The translations under genes and the position numbers were made by a program. From positions 1-46,838 of the IMG/VR virus record IMGVR_UViG_3300020162_000546: a stretch of DNA of 46,838 nt. One strand, written 5' to 3'. Position 1 is the first letter of the stretch; every line of letters starts with the position of its first letter. The DNA comes from a virus. Under the pieces are notes generated by a model. The model searched no databases. It was not told the origin of the DNA and saw only the letters and a program-made list of their open reading frames with translations. Positions 15,558-23,613 of this stretch are shown in pieces.

Positions 15558-17000
15558 TTATTTAATTTGTTTAGCTTTGGCTAATAAAGCAATTAACTGT
15601 GGTCCCAATGTTGGATCTTGGAGTAACTTGGCAATGTCATCTAGTGTTGGTAAAAATGCTTGTGCTGTTGCTGGAGTAGATATTCCGTTACTAGCCGCAG
15701 TCAATGCTTTGCCCAACGCAGCCGGATTAGCGCCAACGACAGAAGCCAATTTGCCACTTTGGGTTTTCTGAATTTGTGCCTTTTTAACTTCGATTGGGTC
15801 TGGCACCGCACCTGGTACTGGAGCACCAGGGACTCCTGGAGCCGCTTCACCAATGTTGGGATCAATCCCTCTGGAACCTCTTCCACCTTTTTTACGTATA
15901 GCGGCAAGTTCATCTAATCCATGTTTAATTTGGTCAACATTCATTGCTAGTTCACCAAATTGGCGAGCAATACTTTCCCAACCAATGGCACTACCATTTT
16001 CAGCTCGTTTTGCTAACTCTTTAAATTGTGCGGCGGCTCTGGCCATACGGTATTGTAGTTTAGCAGGATTGGCACCTTGATGATTGTGGATCATGGGGTT
16101 CATCGGTTCTGCTGGATCCATTTCAATCGGCGCTTCTGTCACACCTTGAGATCTATTAGTACCTATAGTAACCGCTGGCGCTCTCATTCGCATTTTATCG
16201 TTCGATGCTTGCACCACACTATCAAAAGTTAAATTAAATACTCTATTGCCATCTTTATCTATTGTTTCATCTCCCAAAACATATCTGCCATTGGCAATAA
16301 GATTTGCAGTCATTGCCGCTTTGGAACTTAACGGAACACCTGGAAGTAGAGTAGTACCTTCACCACCTTTATAAGTTCTAATAGTACTAGGTTTAAACCC
16401 CTCGTCTCGCATTATTTCAGGATATTCCATTATCTCAGCACCCGCCAACACTAACTGTGGGCCTGGGTTAATTTTGGCATAGAAAGTATCTGTGCTTAGT
16501 TCTAATATATCCTTTGCAAACTCAACATTAAAATCCAATGTAGCGTATCCGCTAACTTTAGTAGCTACATCAATTTCTTTATCAATTTCTAATTTTAAAT
16601 TATTAACTGCTTCTTCTGGATTCTGACCTTTGGCTTTAAATGTTGCTTGCAATGTTCTTGGATTTTCAGCAACCGCAATAAAATATAAATTTTTAAACTT
16701 CTGTTTGCTTACATAAACATCATATCTTTTGTGTGAACTTAAATTTTTATATTGATTATTAGCTTTATAACCTGACAATTCATTTAATAAGCCCTTTACC
16801 ACATCAGGCTCCTGGAAGTTTTCAAACTCTTTTAGATAATCCTGTCCGGATGGTGCAGAGGTTACACTCTCACCACCAACCATTTTACTACGTGACGCTT
16901 TAGCTGAGTCTTTTCCAGCCCAATATCCCGGAAACTTCTTTGGTGCTTTTCTGGGTTTAACTGCGGCAACTTCTGACAGGTGTTTTCTAAATGATTTCAT
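15558..17000 (-). CDS. Probable internal virion protein with capsid-targeting N-terminus
   Basis: Protein of 480 residues. The first ten residues MKSFRKHLSE align with the T4 internal-protein targeting peptide MKTYQEFIAE, ending at L-S-E, a possible prohead protease site. The middle is mixed alpha/beta. Around residue 283 it reads SQGVTEAPIE, a variant of the QGVAE motif found in neighbouring proteins. The C-terminal third is helical, then rich in Gly/Pro/Ala (GEAAPGVPGAPVPGAVP). The upstream base pattern gives an A-rich ribosome binding site. No enzymatic motif is recognised. It is one of five consecutive targeting-peptide genes. Confidence 0.65.
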   Translation of the reverse strand: MKSFRKHLSEVAAVKPRKAPKKFPGYWAGKDSAKASRSKMVGGESVTSAPSGQDYLKEFENFQEPDVVKGLLNELSGYKANNQYKNLSSHKRYDVYVSKQKFKNLYFIAVAENPRTLQATFKAKGQNPEEAVNNLKLEIDKEIDVATKVSGYATLDFNVEFAKDILELSTDTFYAKINPGPQLVLAGAEIMEYPEIMRDEGFKPSTIRTYKGGEGTTLLPGVPLSSKAAMTANLIANGRYVLGDETIDKDGNRVFNLTFDSVVQASNDKMRMRAPAVTIGTNRSQGVTEAPIEMDPAEPMNPMIHNHQGANPAKLQYRMARAAAQFKELAKRAENGSAIGWESIARQFGELAMNVDQIKHGLDELAAIRKKGGRGSRGIDPNIGEAAPGVPGAPVPGAVPDPIEVKKAQIQKTQSGKLASVVGANPAALGKALTAASNGISTPATAQAFLPTLDDIAKLLQDPTLGPQLIALLAKAKQIK

Positions 17001-17001
17001 T

Positions 17002-19158
17002 TTATTTTCTTCTACGTGTTATAGTACCCGGACCGCCATTGGCAAATCCGTTGCCAGCACCCATACTTGTTGCTACACTACCTGTACCCATGCCACCAGC
17101 ATCTTCTTTAGCTACATTTTTAGCAAATTGTGCCATATGGCGTAGATGTGGATCTGCGCTATGTATAGCTTGGGCTATTCTGGATTTGGGAATTGTTTCA
17201 TCTTGTGGTACATGTAATGCCTTGTGTAGATTGCCTTTGGTCTTGGGATTCACTGCCTTTTGTATCCATTTTTCACCTTCTGTTACACCTTGCTCTTCGG
17301 ATTCCATATAGTCCCAAACATTAACTAGCATAGATTTAGCCACAGCAATCTTTTCTTGACACCATTCAGGCAAATTATCACCAGTGTCAATCAAGTCATC
17401 TAATCCGTCCACGGCACGGCGCAGTGTGCTAAGATTGTTGTCTGCCATTCCTGCTTCGTCATCATATTCGGGATTGTATTCCTCCGCCACACCTTTCTTA
17501 TTCAATGCATCAATCGCGGTTTTTTTATGTTCAGGCGATGCGTCGCTCATTGCGATATCTCTAACTATCTTGGCAGTGCCAACCATGTTATCCGTGGGTT
17601 CAAATTTGCCCAAACCTTTTTCATATTCTTTACGCTTGGTTGCAACTTGTTTGGCATGAGCCGAGCGTGGTTCTTTACTACCACCTGCCCAGCCATAAGT
17701 TGTACGAAATTTCTTTACTTCTTGTACTTTTTTCTTACGATAGGTATCGTGAAATGCTTCTGACGAACTAACAGTAAATCCCGCATGTGATGCTACATAT
17801 TTTTTAGCACCTTCACGTGTTTTGAATTTTCTTGCCTCTGTACCGTTTTTATGTGCTATCCAAGCACCAAGTGGATCAGCTTTGGTTTCCGCCACATCCT
17901 GCTCATTACCGTACTGCCTTAATAGCATCTTACCACTAGCAACTTCAAATCTACCCTTAACGGCAGGACCTAATCGCTTAGTAGCCCGTCGTTCTATTTT
18001 AGATAAATTTAATTCAGCATCGTTTTCATCAGTATATTCACCATACAATACCACCGCATTATCCCAAGCCCAAACATAGTATTTGTTAGGATCAATAGTG
18101 TATGCACTACCATGAATAGTCTCAATGCGGGTTTCCGCCACACCTTGTAACTTTTTTAATTCTAACTCAAGTTCTTGAACTCGAAGTTGTCGTTCTTGTT
18201 CTTTAGCAATAGCAATAAGATTCTTAAGACTACGGATACGATCTGCTTTTACTGTATCTTTGGTCATTGGACTTGCATTATCAAATCCGCCTTCCGCCAC
18301 ACCTTGCTCTTTAACATAGTTAGCACGAACATTCCCTGACTGATAGTTCTTTAGATTTTTGGCTGCTACTTTTTCTTTCGATTCTTGATCTTTTTTGTAT
18401 GTTTCTCTTTCAGCTTTTTGTCTTGCCAATTCTTTTGCTGATGTTCTAAGATCGTCAAAGCCTTCCGCCACACCTTGCGTAATACGATGATTTCTGCCGC
18501 CAAAAATTTTGCGGATAGTATCAATTGCCTCTTGCTCGCTATTAGCGCGAACTGAGTATGTCTTTGTGTATAATGGGACATCTTTGTTGGAACCATGATG
18601 CTCAGCTGTGACGTGGAACATCTGTTCTACTTCTTCCGCCATACCCGGCTGACCTTTGATTGCTTGTAACAATGCACGAGCAACTACACGATCCTTTTCC
18701 TGTTCATCATCAGGTAACTGTGCATACTCAATGTTCATCAACTTGGCTCGTTGTTGTAGTTTTGCTTCTAATTTGCCAGCGGCTTTTAGTTTTTCTGTAT
18801 CGTCAAATTGATCAGGATTTTGTACAAATGCTCGAGCAGTGACATTCCAACCTTTGTGTATGGCGTCGCTAATTTGTTCTATATCTGTAACACCTTTATC
18901 AATCATTTGTTTAGCAAACGCGGCAGATTTTAGGTTAGCTTGCCATCCAAATGTATTTCCGGGTGTACTACGACCATAATGATATGCATTATCCAATGCT
19001 TCGTCACTGATTGTGGCCAACTCTGGGACTGACATTTGTTTAACTGGCTTTGCCATCTCATCTGGGCTAACAGGATTGTTTCTTAAAAAATCTCTAGTTG
19101 GATTTCTAGTTTTAGATGCTTCTGCTAGTTCTGAGTTATGAAAATCGGTAAACTTCAT
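17002..19158 (-). CDS. Modular 718-residue protein with seven GVAE-like motifs, probable prohead polyprotein
   Basis: Protein of 718 residues. The N-terminus MKFTDFHNSELAEASK looks like a capsid-targeting peptide with an ideal L-A-E/A protease site at 11-13. GVAE-like motifs occur at 171-175 (PGMAE), 228-232, 285-289 and 338-342 (QGVAE), 420-424 (QDVAE), 556-559 (GVAE) and 623-627 (QGVTE). They separate modules of roughly 50-135 residues: basic helical ones (240-285), an aromatic beta-rich one (344-420) and C-terminal helical ones. T4 gp21 cuts after (L/I)-x-E, so V-A-E could serve as a cleavage site. The last residues are Gly-rich, then basic (TRRRK). I infer a polyprotein or string of ejected modules; no module has a known activity. 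Confidence 0.72.
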   Translation of the reverse strand: MKFTDFHNSELAEASKTRNPTRDFLRNNPVSPDEMAKPVKQMSVPELATISDEALDNAYHYGRSTPGNTFGWQANLKSAAFAKQMIDKGVTDIEQISDAIHKGWNVTARAFVQNPDQFDDTEKLKAAGKLEAKLQQRAKLMNIEYAQLPDDEQEKDRVVARALLQAIKGQPGMAEEVEQMFHVTAEHHGSNKDVPLYTKTYSVRANSEQEAIDTIRKIFGGRNHRITQGVAEGFDDLRTSAKELARQKAERETYKKDQESKEKVAAKNLKNYQSGNVRANYVKEQGVAEGGFDNASPMTKDTVKADRIRSLKNLIAIAKEQERQLRVQELELELKKLQGVAETRIETIHGSAYTIDPNKYYVWAWDNAVVLYGEYTDENDAELNLSKIERRATKRLGPAVKGRFEVASGKMLLRQYGNEQDVAETKADPLGAWIAHKNGTEARKFKTREGAKKYVASHAGFTVSSSEAFHDTYRKKKVQEVKKFRTTYGWAGGSKEPRSAHAKQVATKRKEYEKGLGKFEPTDNMVGTAKIVRDIAMSDASPEHKKTAIDALNKKGVAEEYNPEYDDEAGMADNNLSTLRRAVDGLDDLIDTGDNLPEWCQEKIAVAKSMLVNVWDYMESEEQGVTEGEKWIQKAVNPKTKGNLHKALHVPQDETIPKSRIAQAIHSADPHLRHMAQFAKNVAKEDAGGMGTGSVATSMGAGNGFANGGPGTITRRRK
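18133..18477 (-). repeat. Dispersed 15-bp repeat encoding QGVAE
   Basis: Three perfect copies of CAAGGTGTGGCGGAA (minus strand) lie at 18133-18147, 18292-18306 and 18463-18477, all in the same frame. Near matches occur around 11170, 16137, 17280, 17487, 17893 and 18634. Conservation at the DNA level within one gene suggests spread of module-junction cassettes by recombination. Confidence 0.8.
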
Positions 19159-19175
19159 TGGAGTATCCTTTATCT

Positions 19176-19448
19176 TTATTTAGTGAAATTACCGATGGAA
19201 TCTAGTGTAATCGGTATTTGGTTCAATGTTGCATCACGCAACTGAAACATCTCTTGTCTGTCTGCACTGATCCAAACTTTATGTTTTCCTGCTGGTAAAT
19301 TTAACAACAAGTTCTCAGTAATATATGTTTTAGTATGATCCCAGATAAAAGTTCGTTCTGCGATTAAGTCAGAATTGACATACAAACGATATATTGGTGT
19401 TAATGCAGAATCGGCACAATGTACATTAACTGTTAACTTGTCTTCCAT
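19176..19448 (-). CDS. Small beta-sandwich-like phage protein
   Basis: Protein of 90 residues with alternating hydrophobic residues typical of beta strands (LTVNVHCADSA, YRLYVNSDLIAERTF, NLLLNLPAGKHKVWISA). The PAGKHKV turn resembles Ig-like or carbohydrate-binding sandwich domains. I associate similar small proteins with T4-like phages but know no function. It is followed by the 718-residue gene, whose ACTAAATA box overlaps its stop codon, and is preceded 1 base after the ligase-like gene. Confidence 0.6.
   Translation of the reverse strand: MEDKLTVNVHCADSALTPIYRLYVNSDLIAERTFIWDHTKTYITENLLLNLPAGKHKVWISADRQEMFQLRDATLNQIPITLDSIGNFTK
19177..19184 (-). promoter_or_regulatory. Late-promoter-like box ACTAAATA
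   Basis: Minus-strand ACTAAATAAAG lies 18 bases before the ATG at 19158, with an AAGGATACTCC ribosome binding site between. The same CTAAATAAAG string precedes the 304-residue gene at 22239-22246, so it is probably a leadered class of late promoter. Confidence 0.4.
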
Positions 19449-19449
19449 A

Positions 19450-21306
19450 TTATTTTTTAGCTACAGGTTTGACTGGTTTGACTGGTAATGCTGGTGCTGC
19501 CGGCTCATCAGCAATACCCATGCCATCACGTGTGGCTTGATATAATGTTTTGCCACCCACTTTGATATTTGGTCCTACTCCTGTGGCTTTCTGAAATCCA
19601 GCCTCATCTCCAGCAGTGGCTAATTTACGTGCTAGTGATCCACTGATACCAGCTAACCCACCTGCATCAGGATCACGGTCACCACTACTAACGAATGTTA
19701 GATGAACGTGTTCTCGTCCAGTAGGACCACGAGCATTGTCTGTGGTGCGAACTGATCCACTATTCCATCCAGTTAATAACTTTTCAATACTGCCAGCACT
19801 ATTACCCAAACGGTCACTGCCACCAATAAAAGCTATGTTACGGAAGCCTTTATCATACAACCAATTTGCGGCATAGATAGGACCTTGCACTGGATCAGAC
19901 ACGATACGGGCCGCATACTTGGGATATATTGCTTTGATAAAGGCTGCTTTGGTTGCTGGATCTAATGGATCATCTGGTGCTTTGTTACTGTTACTTAAGA
20001 ATATATAACTGTTCTTTCCACCTGTTGCTACTGTTTTGGCCATAACTAAATTATGACCTAGTGTGGGTGGATTCATACGTCCAAAACAAAATGCAGCCAA
20101 TGGCATCTTCTGCTTGGCTGCTACCTCGTCGTCAGACACACGATGTTTAGCAAAGTTTGCTTTACTAAATCCCAGTCGGTCAATTAGTTTTAGTTTATCT
20201 CGACCAGCACCAAATACATATCCTTCATGTGCAGTTGCACCATCTGTTGTGGCAATAATTTCACTATTTTGTTGTTGTGAGTCTATCTGTTGTTTAATAT
20301 GTAGTTTTAAATCTGTTACCGCGGCCCACATACTCCACAATCCCAATAATCCTGGAGCACCACCATCTTCTTGATATAACCAACCATCATTGTTTGCACC
20401 CAAAAACTTTGCTGTTACTACTTTATTATCAGCGAATCGTTCACGTAGGAAATTTAAAAATCGTGGTACAATATCCGCACTTACATCATTCTCTTCCAAC
20501 ATACGTGTAATAAACGGGCTCATTGCTGTTATAATGCTCTTGCCCTTCATAGCAGTTACATCTGCCATAAATTTAGTTACTGCTTTTTTATGCTGTCTAA
20601 TTACTGTTTCAGCTTCACCCAACACTCGTTTATCAACAGCAACTTTGGGCTTCTCGGTCATTTCTCCAACTAGGAAAGTGATACCAGCTTTTTCTTTAAG
20701 CCCCCGTAATCCCACCAGCGGAACATCGCCCTGACCTAACCCGTTGATAAAGGTATGTACTGCTATACCACCAGCACTCTTGGTAATTTTGTCACCAAGT
20801 GGACTATCAATTTTAACTTTGTATTCTACGGTATTGGGTTTAAAGACATAGAATCCATCTTTGGTAGCGGGAGTATATGCCCACATTAAGTCACCCATCC
20901 AATACTGATCCTTGACCATGGGTACTATTTTTTCTAGCAGTGGGCGCATGATACCTTCTTTGTCCCATAGATCATTGCGATTAGATCCACGTTGCTCGTC
21001 ATAGGCAGCAATGCTCATAAACTCCATCTTGCCCTTGGAGACTTTGTCGTACATATGTTTGTCTACAAATACTATTTGTCCTGCGGCATCGCGACCAAAC
21101 ACCACTGCTGGAAATCCATCCCATTTAACGGTTACTGTATCGGTATTTTTACCCAGACCTTTTAACTCGGCAACTGCACGTTCAGCACCAGCGGCACCAT
21201 CGTCAATAATCAAATCTTCAACGTGAGTAATACCTTCAGTTAGTACCTTGGGGGCGGCATGTAGTGGGAATTTATCCGACTGGTTAAAAATCTCAAATAA
21301 TCTCAT
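19450..21306 (-). CDS. Packaged polynucleotide-ligase-like / nucleotidylyltransferase fusion
   Basis: Protein of 618 residues. Residues 1-25 (MRLFEIFNQSDKF...VLTEG) look like a capsid-targeting peptide with an L-T-E site. Residues 55-380 carry the motif order of ATP-dependent DNA/RNA ligases and capping enzymes: KWDG at 61-64 (motif I, lysine that takes AMP), GDLMW at 138-142 (motif III), EGYVF at 361-365 (motif IV) and KLKLID at 371-376 (motif V). Residues 402-565 form a cytidylyltransferase-type domain with GRMNPPTLGH at 409-418 (TxGH in place of HxGH) and ISGSLARK at 554-561 (compare ISSTxIR). Cyanophages have related genes annotated cytidyltransferase, but the ligase-like half is not usually named. 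The C-terminal tail is Pro/Lys-rich. Confidence 0.78.
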   Translation of the reverse strand: MRLFEIFNQSDKFPLHAAPKVLTEGITHVEDLIIDDGAAGAERAVAELKGLGKNTDTVTVKWDGFPAVVFGRDAAGQIVFVDKHMYDKVSKGKMEFMSIAAYDEQRGSNRNDLWDKEGIMRPLLEKIVPMVKDQYWMGDLMWAYTPATKDGFYVFKPNTVEYKVKIDSPLGDKITKSAGGIAVHTFINGLGQGDVPLVGLRGLKEKAGITFLVGEMTEKPKVAVDKRVLGEAETVIRQHKKAVTKFMADVTAMKGKSIITAMSPFITRMLEENDVSADIVPRFLNFLRERFADNKVVTAKFLGANNDGWLYQEDGGAPGLLGLWSMWAAVTDLKLHIKQQIDSQQQNSEIIATTDGATAHEGYVFGAGRDKLKLIDRLGFSKANFAKHRVSDDEVAAKQKMPLAAFCFGRMNPPTLGHNLVMAKTVATGGKNSYIFLSNSNKAPDDPLDPATKAAFIKAIYPKYAARIVSDPVQGPIYAANWLYDKGFRNIAFIGGSDRLGNSAGSIEKLLTGWNSGSVRTTDNARGPTGREHVHLTFVSSGDRDPDAGGLAGISGSLARKLATAGDEAGFQKATGVGPNIKVGGKTLYQATRDGMGIADEPAAPALPVKPVKPVAKK

Positions 21307-22217
21307 TTTACTTTGTCCAATATACTTCTAAACCAGTCTGATGTTCCTTCTTGAACTGGGACTGGATAAAACTGTTTTACTGCATCCCATTTTTTAGGAT
21401 ATTTTTGCAAGGCATTTTTGATACCGGTTAAACTAGATATATCACGAGCTTTGGCTTCTGGCCCAATTAATATTTTTGCTATTTGATCTTTATCAATAGC
21501 CACAACCTTTCCAGTTGTTCTATCTACTAGTCCATTGTCAGGACTAAATTGTAAACTACCCTTGACCTCACCAGTTTTGGGATCAGTAAATTGTCGTGGA
21601 CTACTTACTTTGGTCAGTGCCGCATATAGGTCGTTCCACAAATCTCCACCACGCATATTTTGATCCAAACTAAAATCGTGTGTATGTAGCATCCAAGCTG
21701 ACCGTGGCCGTACGATTAAATCTACCGAGTAGTGTTTGCCACCAGCAGTATATTCCAATGTCAATGTGCCAGGATCCGTAGGTAAGCCATTTTGCGTCAT
21801 AAAAGCAGCCAATGCTGCCTTGCTGGCTTTCATTTGTAACCCAGCTTTTTTGGCTGGATCTGCCATGGCGTTGTCTATTGCTTTGGGGCCTAGTGGTTTG
21901 GCTGATGCGGCATTCCACTGTGCTATATCTGCTGGGAATTTTTTAACTAACTCTTGCGGATCAATCATAATATCCACGTCGCCAGAATCTTGTCTTAGTG
22001 TTCCAGAATACGGATGTTCTGGATCAAAACTGCCTGCACCCCCTGATGTCCAACCAGCACTAATGCCGGCTTTTTTAAGGATGGGATTTATCTTGGCTTT
22101 TGCTGTAAGAAAAGCATCTTTTGTAATACGTGATACATCCACGCCTGCGGCGGCTAATCTCTTGCCGGCTTCTGCTATATTTGTTGCAATTTTTGTGTGT
22201 TTAGCAATAGAATTCAC
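21303..22217 (-). CDS. Polymerase-beta-like nucleotidyltransferase fold protein
   Basis: Protein of 304 residues starting at GTG (22217) with AGGGGAT upstream. The segment GSFDPEHPYSGTLRQDSGDVDIMID at about 62-86 matches the GS...(S)DxD catalytic signature of polymerase-beta-type nucleotidyltransferases (acidic residues D80 and D82 in a D-V-D). YSVDLIV near 163-169 supplies the third acidic residue (D166). The N-terminal I-A-E/A (NIAEAGK) could be a prohead protease site. It overlaps the ligase-like gene by 4 bases (ATGA), so the two are co-translated. It may transfer NMP to RNA, protein or an antibiotic-like small molecule; substrate unknown. Confidence 0.65.
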   Translation of the reverse strand: MNSIAKHTKIATNIAEAGKRLAAAGVDVSRITKDAFLTAKAKINPILKKAGISAGWTSGGAGSFDPEHPYSGTLRQDSGDVDIMIDPQELVKKFPADIAQWNAASAKPLGPKAIDNAMADPAKKAGLQMKASKAALAAFMTQNGLPTDPGTLTLEYTAGGKHYSVDLIVRPRSAWMLHTHDFSLDQNMRGGDLWNDLYAALTKVSSPRQFTDPKTGEVKGSLQFSPDNGLVDRTTGKVVAIDKDQIAKILIGPEAKARDISSLTGIKNALQKYPKKWDAVKQFYPVPVQEGTSDWFRSILDKVK

Positions 22218-22238
22218 CTGAAATATCCCCTATTGCTT

Positions 22239-22246
22239 TATTTAGC
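22239..22246 (-). promoter_or_regulatory. Late-promoter-like box GCTAAATA
   Basis: Minus-strand GCTAAATAAAG, 21 bases before the GTG start at 22217, with a ribosome binding site AGGGGAT between. It shares CTAAATAAAG with the box at 19177-19184. It would drive the nucleotidyltransferase and ligase-like pair. Confidence 0.4.
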
Positions 22247-22735
22247 TTAAAGGGATTCAAGCAGCCATAGATAGAAGGGGGATTTAAATGTAAGTTTCCA
22301 TGAACCATTCCAACTAAGATTTACGTGTTCTTTTAATTGTTTGGTTTTCTCACCGCCAAAATTAACTTCTTGAGCTAAGTCGTATATGCAGTGCTGTTTA
22401 ATAAGGGTGACACCCAAATCAATATCGTCGATCATTATTTTAACTATTTCTAGCGACAAATCCCCAACGATATTTCCATCGGCATCAAGCTGTGTATCTC
22501 TTGGCCCTTTGTTTAACAACCGCACATCAATAACGTTGTCACCGTTAACTATAGTAACGATAGAGAACGATGCTATATGTATTTCATCTGTTGGTTCAGC
22601 AAATGTAAGTACCGCGAGATTGTTGTTGAAATGCACACTATACTGGGGAAGTTTTGTTCTGTTATTAATAGCTAAAATAGTGGGTTTGAAATGTATTTCT
22701 ACATTTAAGTTTTCACGTGCTATATTGTCGGTCAT
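22247..22735 (-). CDS. Beta-rich phage protein, unknown function
   Basis: Protein of 162 residues that looks like one or two beta sandwiches (LNVEIHFKPTILAINN, LAVLTFAEPTDEIHIASF, KIMIDDIDLGVTL), ending LSWNGSWKLTFKSPFYLWLLESL. Such folds are common in virion decoration and carbohydrate-binding proteins. The start overlaps the stop of the glycosyltransferase-like gene. A ribosome binding site GAGGAG precedes the ATG. I cannot assign a function. Confidence 0.6.
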   Translation of the reverse strand: MTDNIARENLNVEIHFKPTILAINNRTKLPQYSVHFNNNLAVLTFAEPTDEIHIASFSIVTIVNGDNVIDVRLLNKGPRDTQLDADGNIVGDLSLEIVKIMIDDIDLGVTLIKQHCIYDLAQEVNFGGEKTKQLKEHVNLSWNGSWKLTFKSPFYLWLLESL

Positions 22736-23439
22736 ATACTACTCCTCACCTGTTCATTTTTTAAGTTTTCCAATGCATCTTGACCAAGGAACAAATAAGT
22801 TCCTTGATGGTCAAGTATAACACTTTTGTCGACCCAAACTTTCTTGCCCAATGCTCGCCAACGATGGCAAAACGCCCAATCTTCACTTAAATAATTCTGC
22901 TTTTCGTCAATCATGGTATCAAATAATGCATACATGTTTGGTTCGTACCTTTTACCAATCCCGATGTTGTCATTGTATTTGGTTTCTGGGTAGGCTGCAA
23001 CCATTTCTTCTAAACAACTACGTTTGATAAGCATAAACCCAGTGCCAGCAGTTTCTACTTCTTCTAAGTGGCCTTGTTTTTCACCATCTTTTAATGCGTT
23101 AATTACGAATCGCGGTGGGATGGACTTCATTGGATATAGTCCACACACAATATCTTTGTCAGCTTGTAACATTCTGATTAAATATTCAGGATTCCATCTG
23201 ATATCTGCATCAACAAACATCAAATGAGTAGCATCTGTATTAGTTAAGAACTTGGCGACTAAGTTATTTCTGCCACGCGGAATCAAACTTTCATTCACCA
23301 TAGTATCCACCGTCCACTCAATATTAACCGCTTTGGACATTACTGTAAACCGAAGCAAACTCATAAAACAAGCTTCGTACATTAATCCACCATAGCACGG
23401 CAACGCAAAATAGACATGCGATTTTTTTGGTTCAGACAT
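22732..23439 (-). CDS. Glycosyltransferase family 2-like (GT-A) protein
   Basis: Protein of 235 residues. FVDADIRWNPEYL at about 75-87 contains the DxD-type motif; LIPRGRNNLVAKFL precedes it; and LSEDWAFCHRWRALG at about 185-200 matches the E-D-x-x-x-x-x-R acceptor/catalytic motif of GT-A transferases. Similar genes in T4-like phages sit outside LPS loci and are annotated as glycosyltransferases. Target may be virion protein or DNA. The coding sequence ends with an unusual 14-bp hairpin (22779-22815). It starts right after the 55-residue gene (TAATATG junction). Confidence 0.75.
   Translation of the reverse strand: MSEPKKSHVYFALPCYGGLMYEACFMSLLRFTVMSKAVNIEWTVDTMVNESLIPRGRNNLVAKFLTNTDATHLMFVDADIRWNPEYLIRMLQADKDIVCGLYPMKSIPPRFVINALKDGEKQGHLEEVETAGTGFMLIKRSCLEEMVAAYPETKYNDNIGIGKRYEPNMYALFDTMIDEKQNYLSEDWAFCHRWRALGKKVWVDKSVILDHQGTYLFLGQDALENLKNEQVRSSI
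22779..22815 (-). other. Long imperfect hairpin inside the GT gene end
   Basis: The inverted repeat CTTGACCAAGGAAC, loop AAATAA, GTTCCTT-gat-GGTCAAG pairs 14 of 14 bases with a 3-base bulge. It lies in the last 30 codons of the GT-A gene (coding DHQGTYLFLGQD). Such a long pairing inside coding sequence is unlikely by chance in AT-rich DNA and may be a regulatory or processing site before the next gene. Confidence 0.5.
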
Positions 23440-23440
23440 A

Positions 23441-23608
23441 TTACTCAGCTAATTCAACAATTACATCTGATCCAACTAATTCTTGTGCAACTTGCACCAA
23501 GGCAGCAATTGTGTCTGCAGATGCAAGTAGATCAGCACCCATTTCGTCAGTGCTTTTAATTAACTTACTAAACTTCAATGTTATTACTTCTTCCTGGATT
23601 TTAGCCAT
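23441..23608 (-). CDS. Small 55-residue conserved protein
   Basis: A short gene reading MAKIQEEVITLKFSKLIKS and ending LVGSDVIVELAE. It has a strong GAGGAG ribosome binding site 9 bases before its ATG and exact spacing to the next gene (TAATATG). It looks like a small alpha/beta protein (beta strand, helix DLLASADTIAALVQVAQELVG, beta strand). I associate proteins of this type with T4-like phages but know no function. Confidence 0.72.
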   Translation of the reverse strand: MAKIQEEVITLKFSKLIKSTDEMGADLLASADTIAALVQVAQELVGSDVIVELAE

Positions 23609-23613
23609 ATAAA

